From the NCBI RefSeq assembly GCF_002072185.1, contig NZ_MVIW01000001.1:92861-156860 (forward strand): a stretch of 64,000 bases of DNA, given 5' to 3'. The translations under genes were made by a program, and so were the position numbers. This DNA is from Actinomyces denticolens (GTDB taxonomy: Bacteria > Actinomycetota > Actinomycetes > Actinomycetales > Actinomycetaceae). Shown piece after piece: positions 27,897-36,433 of this stretch (positions are counted from its first letter, which is position 1; every line of letters begins with the position of its first letter). The notes beneath the pieces are model-generated. The model saw nothing but the letters and a program-made list of their open reading frames with translations, did no database searches and was not told the origin of the DNA.

Positions 27897-29648
27897 TCAC
27901 TGGGCCCAGTCTCCCCCACCTTGGGCCGCGCGCCCAATCGCCGTGAGAAGTCCCTCAGTCTCGGCCTCGGTGACGGCGACGGCGCCCGGCAGGGCGACTC
28001 GGATGAGCCGGGGGCGCTGGGGAGCATCGATGACGAGACTGGTCCAGGAGGCGGAGACGACCTCGGGGATCGTGGCGATCGCACGGCCCCGCACGGCGGC
28101 GCGGGTGCCCGCCGGCGGGGTGTCGGCGGCGGCCTCGATGCGCGAGGGGTCGAGGAGGCGGCGGACGCGGCCGGCGGCGTCGAGGCGGTCGATGATCGAA
28201 CCCGCGCGCAGGTCGCCCCAGGTGATATCGAGAGCGGCCAGGCGCGGATCATTCCAGTCGGTGCCCGAGCGCGCGCGCAGCCCCTCGCAGAGCTGCATCT
28301 TGGCGGCCCACTCGATCATGGGCGCGGCGGCCGCCACTGGCTGGAGGTCGCCCGGCGCGGCGGCGATCGCCTCGAGGAGGCTCAGCACCTCCTCCCACAG
28401 GGCCAGGGCGCGGGCGGTCTCCTCACCGAGGCTCTGCGCGCCGATGCCCCCGTAGTCGGCGTCGAGCGCGGCGGAGATGGCCTCCAGGAGCGAGCGCTGG
28501 ATGGCGACGGCGCTCATGGGCCCGTCCTCGGTGGTGAGCGGATAGGCGAGGGCCGTGTCATGGGAGAGGGCCCACTGCTGCTCGACGGGGTCGCCGAGGA
28601 TCCGCAGGGGCGCGAGTGCGCCGAGCCCCTCGCCGCGCTCGTGGGAGCGCTCCAGGAACCACAGGAGAAGGTCGGTGGTGGCGATCTTGAGGTAGCCGGG
28701 AACGTCGAAGCGGTTGGCGTCGCCATTGATGACGTGGAAGCGGCGCCAGCGGGCCGCGTCGGCGTGGGGCTCGTCGCGGGTGTTGACGATGGGCCGGTTG
28801 AAGGTGGTCTGCAGGCCGATGGGGCATCCGATGAAGTCGGCGCGCTGGCTCATCTGGAAGCCGGGGCGCTCGCTGCGCTCCCCCAGCCCCACGCGCCCGG
28901 CGCCGACGACGACCGGCCGGGTCATGAGGAAGGGCGTCAGGGCCGCGGTGAGGGCGTCGAGGGGCAGGTCGCGGCGCACGAGGTAGTTCTCATGGCTGCC
29001 GTAGGCGGCGCCCTTGCCGTCGGTGTTGTTCTTGTACAGGACGATCTCGGGGCCGCCGGAGCGGGCCCGGGCCTCCATGGCGCGCCGGGCGATGACCTCT
29101 CCCGCACGGTCCCAGGCCAGGGCGTCCGTGGGGGTGAGGGCCTCCGGGGCCGAGTACTCGGGGTGGGCGTGGTCCACGTAGAGGCGCGCGCCGTTGGCGA
29201 GCACGGCCGTGGTGGCCCGGGGAAGCGCGGCCTCCTCGACACTCAGCCTGGGGCGGGTCCCCCAGTCGGGGCCCGCGGGGCCGCCGTCGGCGGGCGCGTC
29301 GCCGGAGGGGGCGGGGGCGGTGGGATCGTCGGTGAGCTGGCTGGGGTGGGCGGCGGCGCGGTCGATGCGCCCGCCGCGCAGGTCCGCCAGAGGGTCCTCC
29401 CCCTCGTAGTCCCAGGTCACCGGGGCGGCACCGGGCAGGCCCGGGCGGGAGCGGGCGGCGTAGGCGTCGACGATGAGGCTGGAGAGCACGACGGGGTTGG
29501 CGCGGGAGTTGCCGGGCTCGGTGACGCCGAACTCGGTCTCGAGGCCGACCGGTCTCGTCGTGGGGCCGAGCGCGGCGGTGACGGGAGCCCGGGTAGTAGC
29601 GGGCATGGAACTGGCAGAGTTAGTAGCGGAGGTGGCTGAGGTGGTCAT
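27897..29648 (-). CDS. dop: Pup deamidase/depupylase
   Basis: Dop deamidates the C-terminal Gln of Pup and also removes Pup from substrates. The 583-residue product shares the PafA fold (VGLETEFGVT, GARLYVDHAHPEYSAPE with the nucleophile Asp, YKNNTDGKGAAYGSHENYL, VNTRDEPHAD). After TWDYEGEDPLADLRG comes the Dop-specific insertion, here expanded with Ala/Pro/Gly-rich sequence to about residue 130. An Ala/Thr/Ser-rich leader of about 30 residues precedes the fold. The ATG overlaps the mpa TGA as ATGA. Confidence 0.95.
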   Translation of the reverse strand: MTTSATSATNSASSMPATTRAPVTAALGPTTRPVGLETEFGVTEPGNSRANPVVLSSLIVDAYAARSRPGLPGAAPVTWDYEGEDPLADLRGGRIDRAAAHPSQLTDDPTAPAPSGDAPADGGPAGPDWGTRPRLSVEEAALPRATTAVLANGARLYVDHAHPEYSAPEALTPTDALAWDRAGEVIARRAMEARARSGGPEIVLYKNNTDGKGAAYGSHENYLVRRDLPLDALTAALTPFLMTRPVVVGAGRVGLGERSERPGFQMSQRADFIGCPIGLQTTFNRPIVNTRDEPHADAARWRRFHVINGDANRFDVPGYLKIATTDLLLWFLERSHERGEGLGALAPLRILGDPVEQQWALSHDTALAYPLTTEDGPMSAVAIQRSLLEAISAALDADYGGIGAQSLGEETARALALWEEVLSLLEAIAAAPGDLQPVAAAAPMIEWAAKMQLCEGLRARSGTDWNDPRLAALDITWGDLRAGSIIDRLDAAGRVRRLLDPSRIEAAADTPPAGTRAAVRGRAIATIPEVVSASWTSLVIDAPQRPRLIRVALPGAVAVTEAETEGLLTAIGRAAQGGGDWAQ

Positions 29649-31354
29649 GCGCCTTCCTGGGTCTCATGGGGCCGCGCGGCGCTGACGGCGGTGCCGGCGG
29701 CGCCCAGGCGCCGCGCGCCGCGGATCGGCTCGGAGTGGGCGCCGACGAGCCTGGCCCAGCCTTCGGGGCTGGTGGCGCCGGTGATCTCCTCGTTCTGCCT
29801 GGCCTCGGCGTCGACGGCGGCCAGTACGCGGGCGGTGGAGAGCCCGCCGGTTCCGCCGGAGATCTCGTCCTTGATGGCGGCGGTCTTGGCGCGGGCGACG
29901 ATCTGGGCGAGCATCGCCCCGCTGACGAGGTCGCCGAGATGGAGCGTCTGAGTGGCGCCCGACGCGTAGACGACCTCGAGGACGGCGGTGGCCGGTGTGC
30001 GGGCGTAGAGGGCGTCGACGGCGGCGGCGCGCATGGCGGCGGCGGTGGCCTCGCGGTCGCCCTCGTGGGCGGCGAGCTCGGCGGGGTCCAGGGGCAGGTC
30101 GGCGTTGAGGTGGCGGGCGAGGATGTCGAGGGCCTGGGCGGCGTCGGGGCGGGAGACGCGGATCTTCACGTCGAGGCGGCCGGGGCGCAGGATCGCGGGG
30201 TCGATCATGTCCTCGCGGTTGGAGGCCCCGATGATGACGACGTTGCGCAGGGACTCCACGCCGTCGATCTCGGCCAGGACCTGCGGGACGATCATGGTCT
30301 CGACGTCACTGGAGACCCCGGTGCCGCGGGTGCGGAAGAGCGCCTCCATCTCATCGAAGAAGATGACGACGGGCCGGTCCTCGGCGGCGGCTTTGCGCGC
30401 CTGCTCGAAGATCGCGCGGATCTGCCTCTCGGTCTCCCCGACGAATTTGCTGAGCAGCTCGGGGCCCTTGATGTTGAGGAAGGCGGCAGTGCGGCCCGTG
30501 GCGCGCTCGCCGTCGGCCCCTTCCCCGCCGGCGGCGAGCGAGGTGGCGACGGCCTTGGCGATGAGGGTCTTGCCGCAGCCGGGCGGGCCGTAGAGGAGAA
30601 GGCCCTTGGGGGCGCGCAGGCCGTAGGCGCGGTAGAGGCCGGGGTGGGCGAAGGGCAGCTCGAGGGCGTCACGAATCGCCTGGATCTGGGGGCCGAGCCC
30701 ACCGATGTCCTCCCAGGTGACGTCCGGTGTCTCAGCGACGACGAGCTGCTCGACGCTCGTGCGCTCGATGATCGCGGTGGCCACGTCCGCGCGCAGGTCG
30801 GCGGCCAGCGTGGTGCCGGGGGTGAGCGCGCCGGCGTCCAGGGCGCCGCCGAGGCGCAGGACGCGGGTGGCGCCGGAGCCAGTGGTCACGAGGGCGCGGG
30901 CGTCATCGAGGACCTCGTCGAGGACGACGGCCTCGCCGGTGTCAGGCTCGGGCAGGGCGTCGACGACGAGCATGGCGTCGTTGACGGCGACGAGCTGACC
31001 GATGCGCAGGGCAGCGGGATCGAGGCCCGGGCGCAGGCCGAGGCTCATGGTGCGCCCGCCCAGGAGCACGAGCGCCTCGGGGGCAGGGGCGGTCGGGGTG
31101 CCTGCGGGCGAGGCCTCGCCGTCGTCTCGGCCGGAGCGGGTGTGGAGCCCGGTGAGGAGGGCGAGGGTGACGGGCGGGTGGGTGACGGCGTCGAGCTGGG
31201 TACCGAGTTCGGCGATCCGCTCGCGGGCAGTGGTGAGGGCCCGGGCGAGGCGCTCGTTCTTCTCCGCCAGGGAGATGGCCTCGGCGCGGGCCTCGCGCAG
31301 CTGATGGCTGATGAAGGACGGGGCGGGCATGCCCAGATCGGCGGTGTCAGTCAT
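29645..31354 (-). CDS. mpa: Proteasome-type AAA+ ATPase Mpa/ARC
   Basis: Mpa/ARC is a ring ATPase that unfolds pupylated proteins. The 569-residue product has an N-terminal coiled coil (about 15-55) that would bind Pup, OB-fold interdomain region (60-210), and an AAA domain with Walker A GPPGCGKT at 256-263, Walker B VVIFFDEMEAL and the arginine-finger region DPAILRPGRLD. Mycobacterial Mpa ends in a QYL motif that docks on and opens the 20S proteasome. This protein ends in ETQEGA instead. With no prcBA nearby, it probably unfolds or remodels substrates without a 20S core. The start at 31354 has an AGGAG site and overlaps trmI by 8 bases. Confidence 0.93.
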   Translation of the reverse strand: MTDTADLGMPAPSFISHQLREARAEAISLAEKNERLARALTTARERIAELGTQLDAVTHPPVTLALLTGLHTRSGRDDGEASPAGTPTAPAPEALVLLGGRTMSLGLRPGLDPAALRIGQLVAVNDAMLVVDALPEPDTGEAVVLDEVLDDARALVTTGSGATRVLRLGGALDAGALTPGTTLAADLRADVATAIIERTSVEQLVVAETPDVTWEDIGGLGPQIQAIRDALELPFAHPGLYRAYGLRAPKGLLLYGPPGCGKTLIAKAVATSLAAGGEGADGERATGRTAAFLNIKGPELLSKFVGETERQIRAIFEQARKAAAEDRPVVIFFDEMEALFRTRGTGVSSDVETMIVPQVLAEIDGVESLRNVVIIGASNREDMIDPAILRPGRLDVKIRVSRPDAAQALDILARHLNADLPLDPAELAAHEGDREATAAAMRAAAVDALYARTPATAVLEVVYASGATQTLHLGDLVSGAMLAQIVARAKTAAIKDEISGGTGGLSTARVLAAVDAEARQNEEITGATSPEGWARLVGAHSEPIRGARRLGAAGTAVSAARPHETQEGA

Positions 31355-32447
31355 CGAGGGGCTCCTGGGCGCCGTCGCCCCCGGCGGTGGGGACGCCGGG
31401 GAGGACAGGGGTGGCGTCCTCGGGCTGCTTGGCGCGGCAGTCGCGCAGGACGCGGCGGACCTTGCGGTCAGTGCTCGTGCGCTCACGCACGTCCTCGGGG
31501 ATCCAGTAGCCGGCGTCATCGTAGGCACCGCGGGCGGGTGGGCGCTTGCGCGTCAGCGGCGCGCTTCCGGGGGCCAAGCGGCGGGCGGTGAGGAGGAATC
31601 CGGTGTGGGCGACCATGCGGTGGTCGGGGCGCACGGACAGGCCGTCGACGTTCCACGTGCGCACCATGGACTCCCAGGCCTCGGGCTCGGTGAAGAGGAG
31701 GGAGTGGCGCAGGGCCTCGACGGTGCGGGACATCTGGGTGGTGGTGGCGACGTAGGCGAGGAAGAGGCCGCCGGGGGCCAGGACGCGGGCGGAGGCCTCG
31801 ATGTTCTCCCACGGGGCGAGCATGTCCAGGACGACACGGTCGATGGAGGCGTCCGCGACGCGCGCGGCGACGACGTCGTTGAAGTCGCCGGTGCGCAGCT
31901 CCCAGGCGGGGTGATGGCCCCCGAACCAGGAGTCGACGTTGGAGGCGGCGATGGCGGCGAAGTCCTCGCGCCGCTCGATGGACATGAGGTGCCCGGTCTC
32001 CCCGATGGCGGACAGGAGGTTCATCGTCAGGGCGCCGGAGCCGACCCCGGCCTCGAGGACGCGGGCGCCGGGGAAGATGTCGCCCAGGGCGATGATCTGG
32101 CCGGAGTCCTTGGCGTAGACCACTTGGGCACCGCGGGGCATGGACAGGACGTAGTCGGCGAGCAGGGGGCGCAGGAGGAGGAGCTCGTGGCCGGAGTCGG
32201 TGGTCAGGACGGTCCCCTCCTGCCTGCCGACGACATCGCGGTGGTGGAAGGATCCGCGCGCGGACTGGAAGTAGCCCTGGGGGTGGAGGTGGAAGGTGTT
32301 CTTGGAGCCCTTGACATCGGTGACCTGGATGCGCTCGCCGTAGCGGAAGGGGCCGCGGCGCCCGGCCTGGCCCAGGATCTCCTGGGTGACGTGGCGCGGG
32401 GGGAGTTTCGGGGCGGTCTGCGGGTTCTGAGTGTCCTGCTCGCTCAT
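31347..32447 (-). CDS. trmI: tRNA (adenine58-N1)-methyltransferase TrmI
   Basis: TrmI methylates A58 in the T loop of tRNAs. The 366-residue product has an N-terminal beta domain, the SAM-binding motif VLEAGVGSGALTMNLL, the acidic motif II region SIERREDF, and the catalytic-region DRVVLDMLAPWE. A charged C-terminal extension of about 50 residues follows. The start (MSEQDTQ) at 32447 is chosen over an upstream ATG at 32552 whose extra residues look non-coding. trmI just upstream of the pupylation genes is a well-known actinobacterial arrangement. Confidence 0.93.
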   Translation of the reverse strand: MSEQDTQNPQTAPKLPPRHVTQEILGQAGRRGPFRYGERIQVTDVKGSKNTFHLHPQGYFQSARGSFHHRDVVGRQEGTVLTTDSGHELLLLRPLLADYVLSMPRGAQVVYAKDSGQIIALGDIFPGARVLEAGVGSGALTMNLLSAIGETGHLMSIERREDFAAIAASNVDSWFGGHHPAWELRTGDFNDVVAARVADASIDRVVLDMLAPWENIEASARVLAPGGLFLAYVATTTQMSRTVEALRHSLLFTEPEAWESMVRTWNVDGLSVRPDHRMVAHTGFLLTARRLAPGSAPLTRKRPPARGAYDDAGYWIPEDVRERTSTDRKVRRVLRDCRAKQPEDATPVLPGVPTAGGDGAQEPLDD

Positions 32448-32573
32448 CGGCCCCAGTCTATGCGCCGCCCTCCTGCCCTCCCCCGCCGTGTTCCTCCCGC
32501 GAGACCGGGCGAGCCACCTTGCCTCACAGCTCCCATGCGCCACTCCTGTCACAGACCTGAGCGCCTTGCCCTA

Positions 32574-32709
32574 GCGAAAATGGCGAGGTTTGAGGATTGC
32601 TTCTCCCCCAACCCCTCCCAGCGGCCGCCAGATCCGCAGGATCATGCGGTCCTTGAATGATCAATCACCGCGGTTCAGCCGAGCAATCCTCAAACCTCGC
32701 CATTTTCGC
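32574..32709. mobile_element. 136-bp element with perfect 28-bp terminal inverted repeats (MITE-like)
   Basis: The left arm 32574-32601 and right arm 32682-32709 are exact reverse complements over 28 bases, with 80 bases between them and no coding capacity. The arms are AT-richer than the surroundings (GCGAAAATGGCGAGGTTTG...). No clear target duplication is seen. It may be a miniature inverted-repeat element or a strong bidirectional terminator between trmI and mrr. It lies 8 bases from the direct repeat that precedes the mrr segment. Confidence 0.6.
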
Positions 32710-32717
32710 CCCGCACA

Positions 32718-32755
32718 CCCCCTCACACCCCGGGCAGACGGCGCTGGGAGGGCGC
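32718..32755. repeat. 38-bp direct repeat flanking mrr, copy 1
   Basis: This segment matches 34031-34068 at 37 of 38 positions in the same orientation. The second copy is the 3' end of the MFS gene (its last ten or so codons and stop). The mrr gene and its upstream region lie between the copies, 1313 bases apart start to start. This looks like a duplicated attachment or insertion site. Confidence 0.75.
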
Positions 32756-32769
32756 GGCGCATCCCGCCG

Positions 32770-33735
32770 TCAGTCAACGGCGTCGAAGTAGTCCTCGTCG
32801 ACACGGTAGATGTTGAGTATGCGCACGGTCTGCACGCCGACGCCGTAGGCCAGCATGAGGCGAGTCAGCTCGATCCCATCGATGAGCACGACTCGGTTGT
32901 GCAGAAGATCGGTGGCCATGCGATTCGCATTGGCACTGAAGCGCGAGGTGGTGATGAGCACGCCACGGTCGGCACCGTTGGTGGTCAGCGCCCCGAGGAA
33001 CTGCTGGAGGATAGGGCTGCCGACCGTTTTGCCATCCGAATATCGCTTGGCTTGGATATAGACCTTCTGCAGGCCGAGCGCATCTTGGCGAATGATCCCG
33101 TCAATGCCTCCGTCTCCGGAACGCCCGACATGCTGCTTCTGCCCATGGGCACCTCCGTAACCCATCGCCCACAGGAGATCGACAACGGCTTTCTCGAAGA
33201 ATTCCGGTGAGGCTTCCTGGAGTCTCCTACGTAGTTCGGTCTCCACCTGAGCGTTGGACTCGACGACGGCGGACTCGATGCGCTCAATCGGACCCCCATC
33301 ATCTTGCAGACCTGTCTTGACGTGCTGGTTCGGCGCAGCGTCGCCCATGATTTCCTGGTCCGAGGACATGGCATGCCGTTCGGCGATCTCGCGCTGATAC
33401 TTGGCCCAGGCGGGCCATTCCAGCATATCCTTCTCCGAGTAGGAGATAAGATTGCGGGATGCGACGGCGAGCCCATCAGCAGTGATGACATAGCGGCCTC
33501 GACGAGGTTTTGAGACGAGCCCCGCCTGAGCGAAGGAGGACATCGCCCAGCCTGCGCGATTGGCATAGCGCAACTGGCCTGACGGAAGGGTTTCAGCCAT
33601 CTGCTCCTCGGTGAGGCCCAGAAACTGCGCAGACTCGCACACGATCTCCTGCGAGGAGCGTTCACGGCCGTCCTCAAGCACGGCGAGGACCGCGGGGCGG
33701 AAGTGGTCGATCGAGGGGATCTCAGTCTGCAGCAT
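32770..33735 (-). CDS. mrr: Mrr-like modification-dependent restriction endonuclease (type IV)
   Basis: Mrr proteins cut methylated foreign DNA. The 321-residue product has an N-terminal winged-helix region (about 1-90, RPRRGRY-type wing: SKPRRGRYVIT) and a C-terminal PD-(D/E)XK domain: EKAVVDLLWAMGYGG, then GDGGIDGII with the catalytic Asp, then VYIQAKRY with the Q-x-K motif. LITTSRFSANA and VVLIDGIELTRLM complete the Mrr_cat pattern. A GAAGGAG site precedes the ATG. The gene is AT-richer than its neighbours and is bracketed by 38-bp direct repeats, which points to horizontal gain. Confidence 0.9.
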   Translation of the reverse strand: MLQTEIPSIDHFRPAVLAVLEDGRERSSQEIVCESAQFLGLTEEQMAETLPSGQLRYANRAGWAMSSFAQAGLVSKPRRGRYVITADGLAVASRNLISYSEKDMLEWPAWAKYQREIAERHAMSSDQEIMGDAAPNQHVKTGLQDDGGPIERIESAVVESNAQVETELRRRLQEASPEFFEKAVVDLLWAMGYGGAHGQKQHVGRSGDGGIDGIIRQDALGLQKVYIQAKRYSDGKTVGSPILQQFLGALTTNGADRGVLITTSRFSANANRMATDLLHNRVVLIDGIELTRLMLAYGVGVQTVRILNIYRVDEDYFDAVD

Positions 33736-34030
33736 CAGGGCTCCTTCACGCGCCTACGAGGACGCGGTCGTATGGCATCGTATGACAGTGGACGTAGAGC
33801 TCGTCTCCGAATTGAGCGCTAGGCCCTTCCTCCAATGCCGAGAGATTTGGAAGATAATTGGGGGTGGGCGCTGCGCAGTCTCGCACGCCTTGGCTGCAAG
33901 CATGTCAGCACTTCATCAGCACGCGAAGATAGCAGACGACGCGGTCGTCGTATCGTGCGGGCAGGACGTTCTCGATGTCATCTATGAAGAATGTCATCTT
34001 CGCTTACCGCAGGCATCAGGTCTACCTCAT
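33736..34030. other. 295-base AT-richer region upstream of mrr
   Basis: No convincing gene is seen. It contains two adjacent near-identical 10-mers (TCGTATGGCA and TCGTATGACA, 33768-33787) 33-52 bases before the mrr ATG, which could be operator or promoter repeats. A repeated ATGTCATCT occurs at 33975 and 33991. A 101-codon plus-strand frame beginning at 33783 runs into the MFS gene antisense and may be a gene remnant. Confidence 0.4.
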
Positions 34031-34068
34031 CCCCCTCACACCCCGGGCAGACGGCGCTGCGAGGGCGC
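34031..34068. repeat. 38-bp direct repeat flanking mrr, copy 2
   Basis: This copy differs from 32718-32755 at one position. It covers the last codons and the stop codon (34036-34038) of the Bcr/CflA-type MFS gene, so it is the likely original sequence and the copy beyond mrr the derived one. Confidence 0.75.
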
Positions 34069-35259
34069 ACGACCCACGAGGAGGTAGGCGGCCCAGGCGC
34101 CGATGATGCCGGTGAGCATGACGGCGACCATGGGCGTGGCGCTGGCCCCGCCCCCGGAGCTGGCCAGCGGCGCGGAGATTCCCATGGCGATCGCCTGCAC
34201 GACGCCCATGAGGGCGCTAGCCGCCCCGGCCACGTGCCGCACCTCGCCGAGGGCGAGCGCGCTGGCGTTGCCGAAGATGAGGCCCTGCGCCGCCATGGTG
34301 AGCACGAAGCCCGCGCACAGCGGCACGAGCGCCGCGTTCCAGGCGAGCACGGCCAGGGTCACCAGCACGATCCCGCCCCCGGAGATCCCGAGCCCGACGG
34401 CGATGAGCCGCCGGGGCCGGTAGCGCCCCACGAGCCGGGAGTTGGTCAGCGCCATGAGCATGTTGGCCCCGGCGGTGCAGCCGAAGAACACGGAGTACTG
34501 CATGGCGGTGAGTCCCTTGATCTCCTGCAGCACGAAGGAGGAGGCGGAGATGTAGGCGAACATGGCGAAGCCGGAGAACGCGGAGGTGAGCATGTAGCCC
34601 ATGAATCGCTTGTGGCGCACGAGCTCGGCGAATCCGGCGGCGAATCGGCGCAGCCCCCCGCGGCGGCGGTCGGATGCCGGAAGGGTCTCGGGGATGACGA
34701 TCGCGGCCATGGCCATCATGAGCAGCCCGAATCCGGCCAGGCACCAGAAGATCATCCGCCAAGTCGCAAGGGATAGGACGGCGCTGCCCGTCACCGGCGC
34801 GAGCATGGGGGCCAGGCCGCCCACCGCCATGAGGATGGACATGATGCGGGCGAGGCGGTCGCCGTGGGCGACGTCGACGATGACGGCGCGCCCGACGACG
34901 GAGGCGATTCCCCCGCCGAAGCCCTGGAGGATCCGCCCGGCCAGGAGGATGCCGATGCCGGGCGCGAGGGCGCAGACGATGCCGCCGAGGGTGCAGATGA
35001 GTCCGCCGGTGATGATGGGGTGGCGCCGGCCGTAGCGGTCGGAGGCGGTGCCGCCCGCGAGCTGGCCGGTGCCCATGCCGATGAAGAAGGCGGTCAGGGT
35101 CAGCCCGACGGCGGTGGCTGAGGTTCCGAGGTCGGCGGCGACTTGTGGGAAGGCGGGCGAGTACATGTCCGTGGCGAAGGGCGGCACGGCGTTCTGGATG
35201 GCGAGGGCGATGATGAGGCCGACGGTGATGGGGGCCTCGGGGTTCCGGGGTGGGTTCAT
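34036..35259 (-). CDS. Bcr/CflA-type MFS multidrug exporter
   Basis: The product is 407 residues with 12 predicted membrane helices. The N-terminal ATDMYSPAFPQVAADLGTS is typical of Bcr/CflA drug:H+ antiporters (DHA1 group), as are the loop 2-3 motif GGTASDRYGRRHPI and the motif C region GLAPMLAPVTGSAVL. It would export drugs or metabolites such as sulfonamide- or bicyclomycin-like compounds; the substrate is not known. The 3' end is duplicated beyond the mrr gene as a 38-bp direct repeat. A 34-base gap separates it from the upstream site-2 protease gene. Confidence 0.9.
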   Translation of the reverse strand: MNPPRNPEAPITVGLIIALAIQNAVPPFATDMYSPAFPQVAADLGTSATAVGLTLTAFFIGMGTGQLAGGTASDRYGRRHPIITGGLICTLGGIVCALAPGIGILLAGRILQGFGGGIASVVGRAVIVDVAHGDRLARIMSILMAVGGLAPMLAPVTGSAVLSLATWRMIFWCLAGFGLLMMAMAAIVIPETLPASDRRRGGLRRFAAGFAELVRHKRFMGYMLTSAFSGFAMFAYISASSFVLQEIKGLTAMQYSVFFGCTAGANMLMALTNSRLVGRYRPRRLIAVGLGISGGGIVLVTLAVLAWNAALVPLCAGFVLTMAAQGLIFGNASALALGEVRHVAGAASALMGVVQAIAMGISAPLASSGGGASATPMVAVMLTGIIGAWAAYLLVGRAPSQRRLPGV

Positions 35260-35293
35260 GCATTCCTTCTACTCGGGTGAGTGGTCCTTCGGG

Positions 35294-36403
35294 TCAGCGG
35301 GCGCCGGTGGGGACGGCGCCGATCATGCGTCCGCCGTCGATGACGATGAGCCAGCGGGAGACCGCGCGCGCGGCTTTGAGGGCGTCGGCGGCCTCCTGGC
35401 CGGTCAGGTGCGTGGTGATGGCCGCGGCGGGCAGGACAGTGCAGACCTGCTCAGCGGTGGCGCCCTCCCCCATGGCGCCGAGCTCGGCCAGGCCGACGGC
35501 GTCGATGGTGCCGAGGATGGTGGGGCCGTCGGTGATGAGGGCGAGGGCGGCACCGTCGTCGAGCGCGGTGCGGACGCGGGCGAGAGGGGTGGCGGCGGGG
35601 AGCGTGGCGATGGGACGGGTGAGGGAGCGCAGATCGAGGCGGGCGGCGGCGCGCTGGGCGCCCCCGAGGCCGAGGACGCGCCAGCTGGTGGAGCCGATGG
35701 TCCAGCCGACCATGGCGGCAAGGATGAGACTGGTGGAGCTGGGGCGGTGGTGGTCGATGAGGAGGGGCTGGAGGAGGTAGAGCCAGGCGATCCCGGCGAC
35801 GACGGCGAGCCCTCCCCAGGCGGCCGCCTTGAGGCCGGCGGCGCGGTTGCCGGTGGCCTGGGTGATGAGGGAGGCGAGGGCCTGGCCGCCGTCGAGGGGC
35901 AGGCCGGGCAGGGCGTTGAAGATGGCGAGGGCGAGGTTGAGCCAGGTGATGGCCCAGACGGCGACGTAGATGGCGGGGGTGGTGAGGGCGCCGGAGTCGA
36001 GGGCGGTGCGGCCGGCGATCCATAGGAGGGCGTTGGTGGCGGGGCCGGCGAGGGAGCAGGTTGCGTCGCGCCAGGGGGACCAGGCGCGCCTAGGCGGGCC
36101 GAAGCTGGTGCGTCCGCCCCACAGGAGCAGCTCGTAGCGGATGGGTGGGCGGCCGAGGGCGGCGCCGACCAGGCCGTGGGCGAGCTCGTGGAGGAGGATC
36201 GAGATGGCGACGCCGATGACGGTGGCGGCCACGGTTCCCAGGACGACGACGATGCCGAGGTCCCCGAGGGCGTTGGTGACCAGGGGGTGCCAGGAGGCGG
36301 CGATGATGAGTCCGAGGAGCAGGGAGGTGGAGGAGACGACGACGGGCGCGCCGCCGACCCGTCCCAGGGTCATCTCCCCGTTGCGCGTGGATGCAGGTGG
36401 CAT
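35294..36403 (-). CDS. Site-2 protease family (M50) membrane metalloprotease with C-terminal CBS-like region
   Basis: The product is 369 residues. An N-terminal hydrophobic region carries the zinc motif HELAH at about residue 72, and the second metal motif is NALPGLPLDGG at about 163. Both are diagnostic of intramembrane proteases that cut anti-sigma factors or other membrane proteins. Residues ~255-365 resemble a CBS-type pair (TPLARVRTAL..ALITDGPTILGTIDA and WLIVIDGGRMIGAV). In many actinobacteria a gene of this kind lies beside trmI and the RecB-like nuclease; here accessory genes lie on both sides of it. Confidence 0.88.
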   Translation of the reverse strand: MPPASTRNGEMTLGRVGGAPVVVSSTSLLLGLIIAASWHPLVTNALGDLGIVVVLGTVAATVIGVAISILLHELAHGLVGAALGRPPIRYELLLWGGRTSFGPPRRAWSPWRDATCSLAGPATNALLWIAGRTALDSGALTTPAIYVAVWAITWLNLALAIFNALPGLPLDGGQALASLITQATGNRAAGLKAAAWGGLAVVAGIAWLYLLQPLLIDHHRPSSTSLILAAMVGWTIGSTSWRVLGLGGAQRAAARLDLRSLTRPIATLPAATPLARVRTALDDGAALALITDGPTILGTIDAVGLAELGAMGEGATAEQVCTVLPAAAITTHLTGQEAADALKAARAVSRWLIVIDGGRMIGAVPTGAR

Positions 36404-36433
36404 GCGCCCGAGACTACCGGGGCGGGCGGGCGG

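Noticed and set aside
27839..28252. In-frame extension of pup to 200 codons
   Set aside because: The upstream part overlaps dop and is Arg/Pro/Ser-rich. The ATG at 27838 gives the exact family size.
32770..34068. The mrr segment as a prophage or integrative element
   Set aside because: No integrase, excisionase, transposase or phage gene lies within it; only the direct repeats suggest mobility.
33783..34087. 101-codon plus-strand frame upstream of mrr
   Set aside because: It runs through the direct repeat into the antisense of the MFS gene and ends in Pro/Arg-rich sequence. At best it is a remnant; I found no family.
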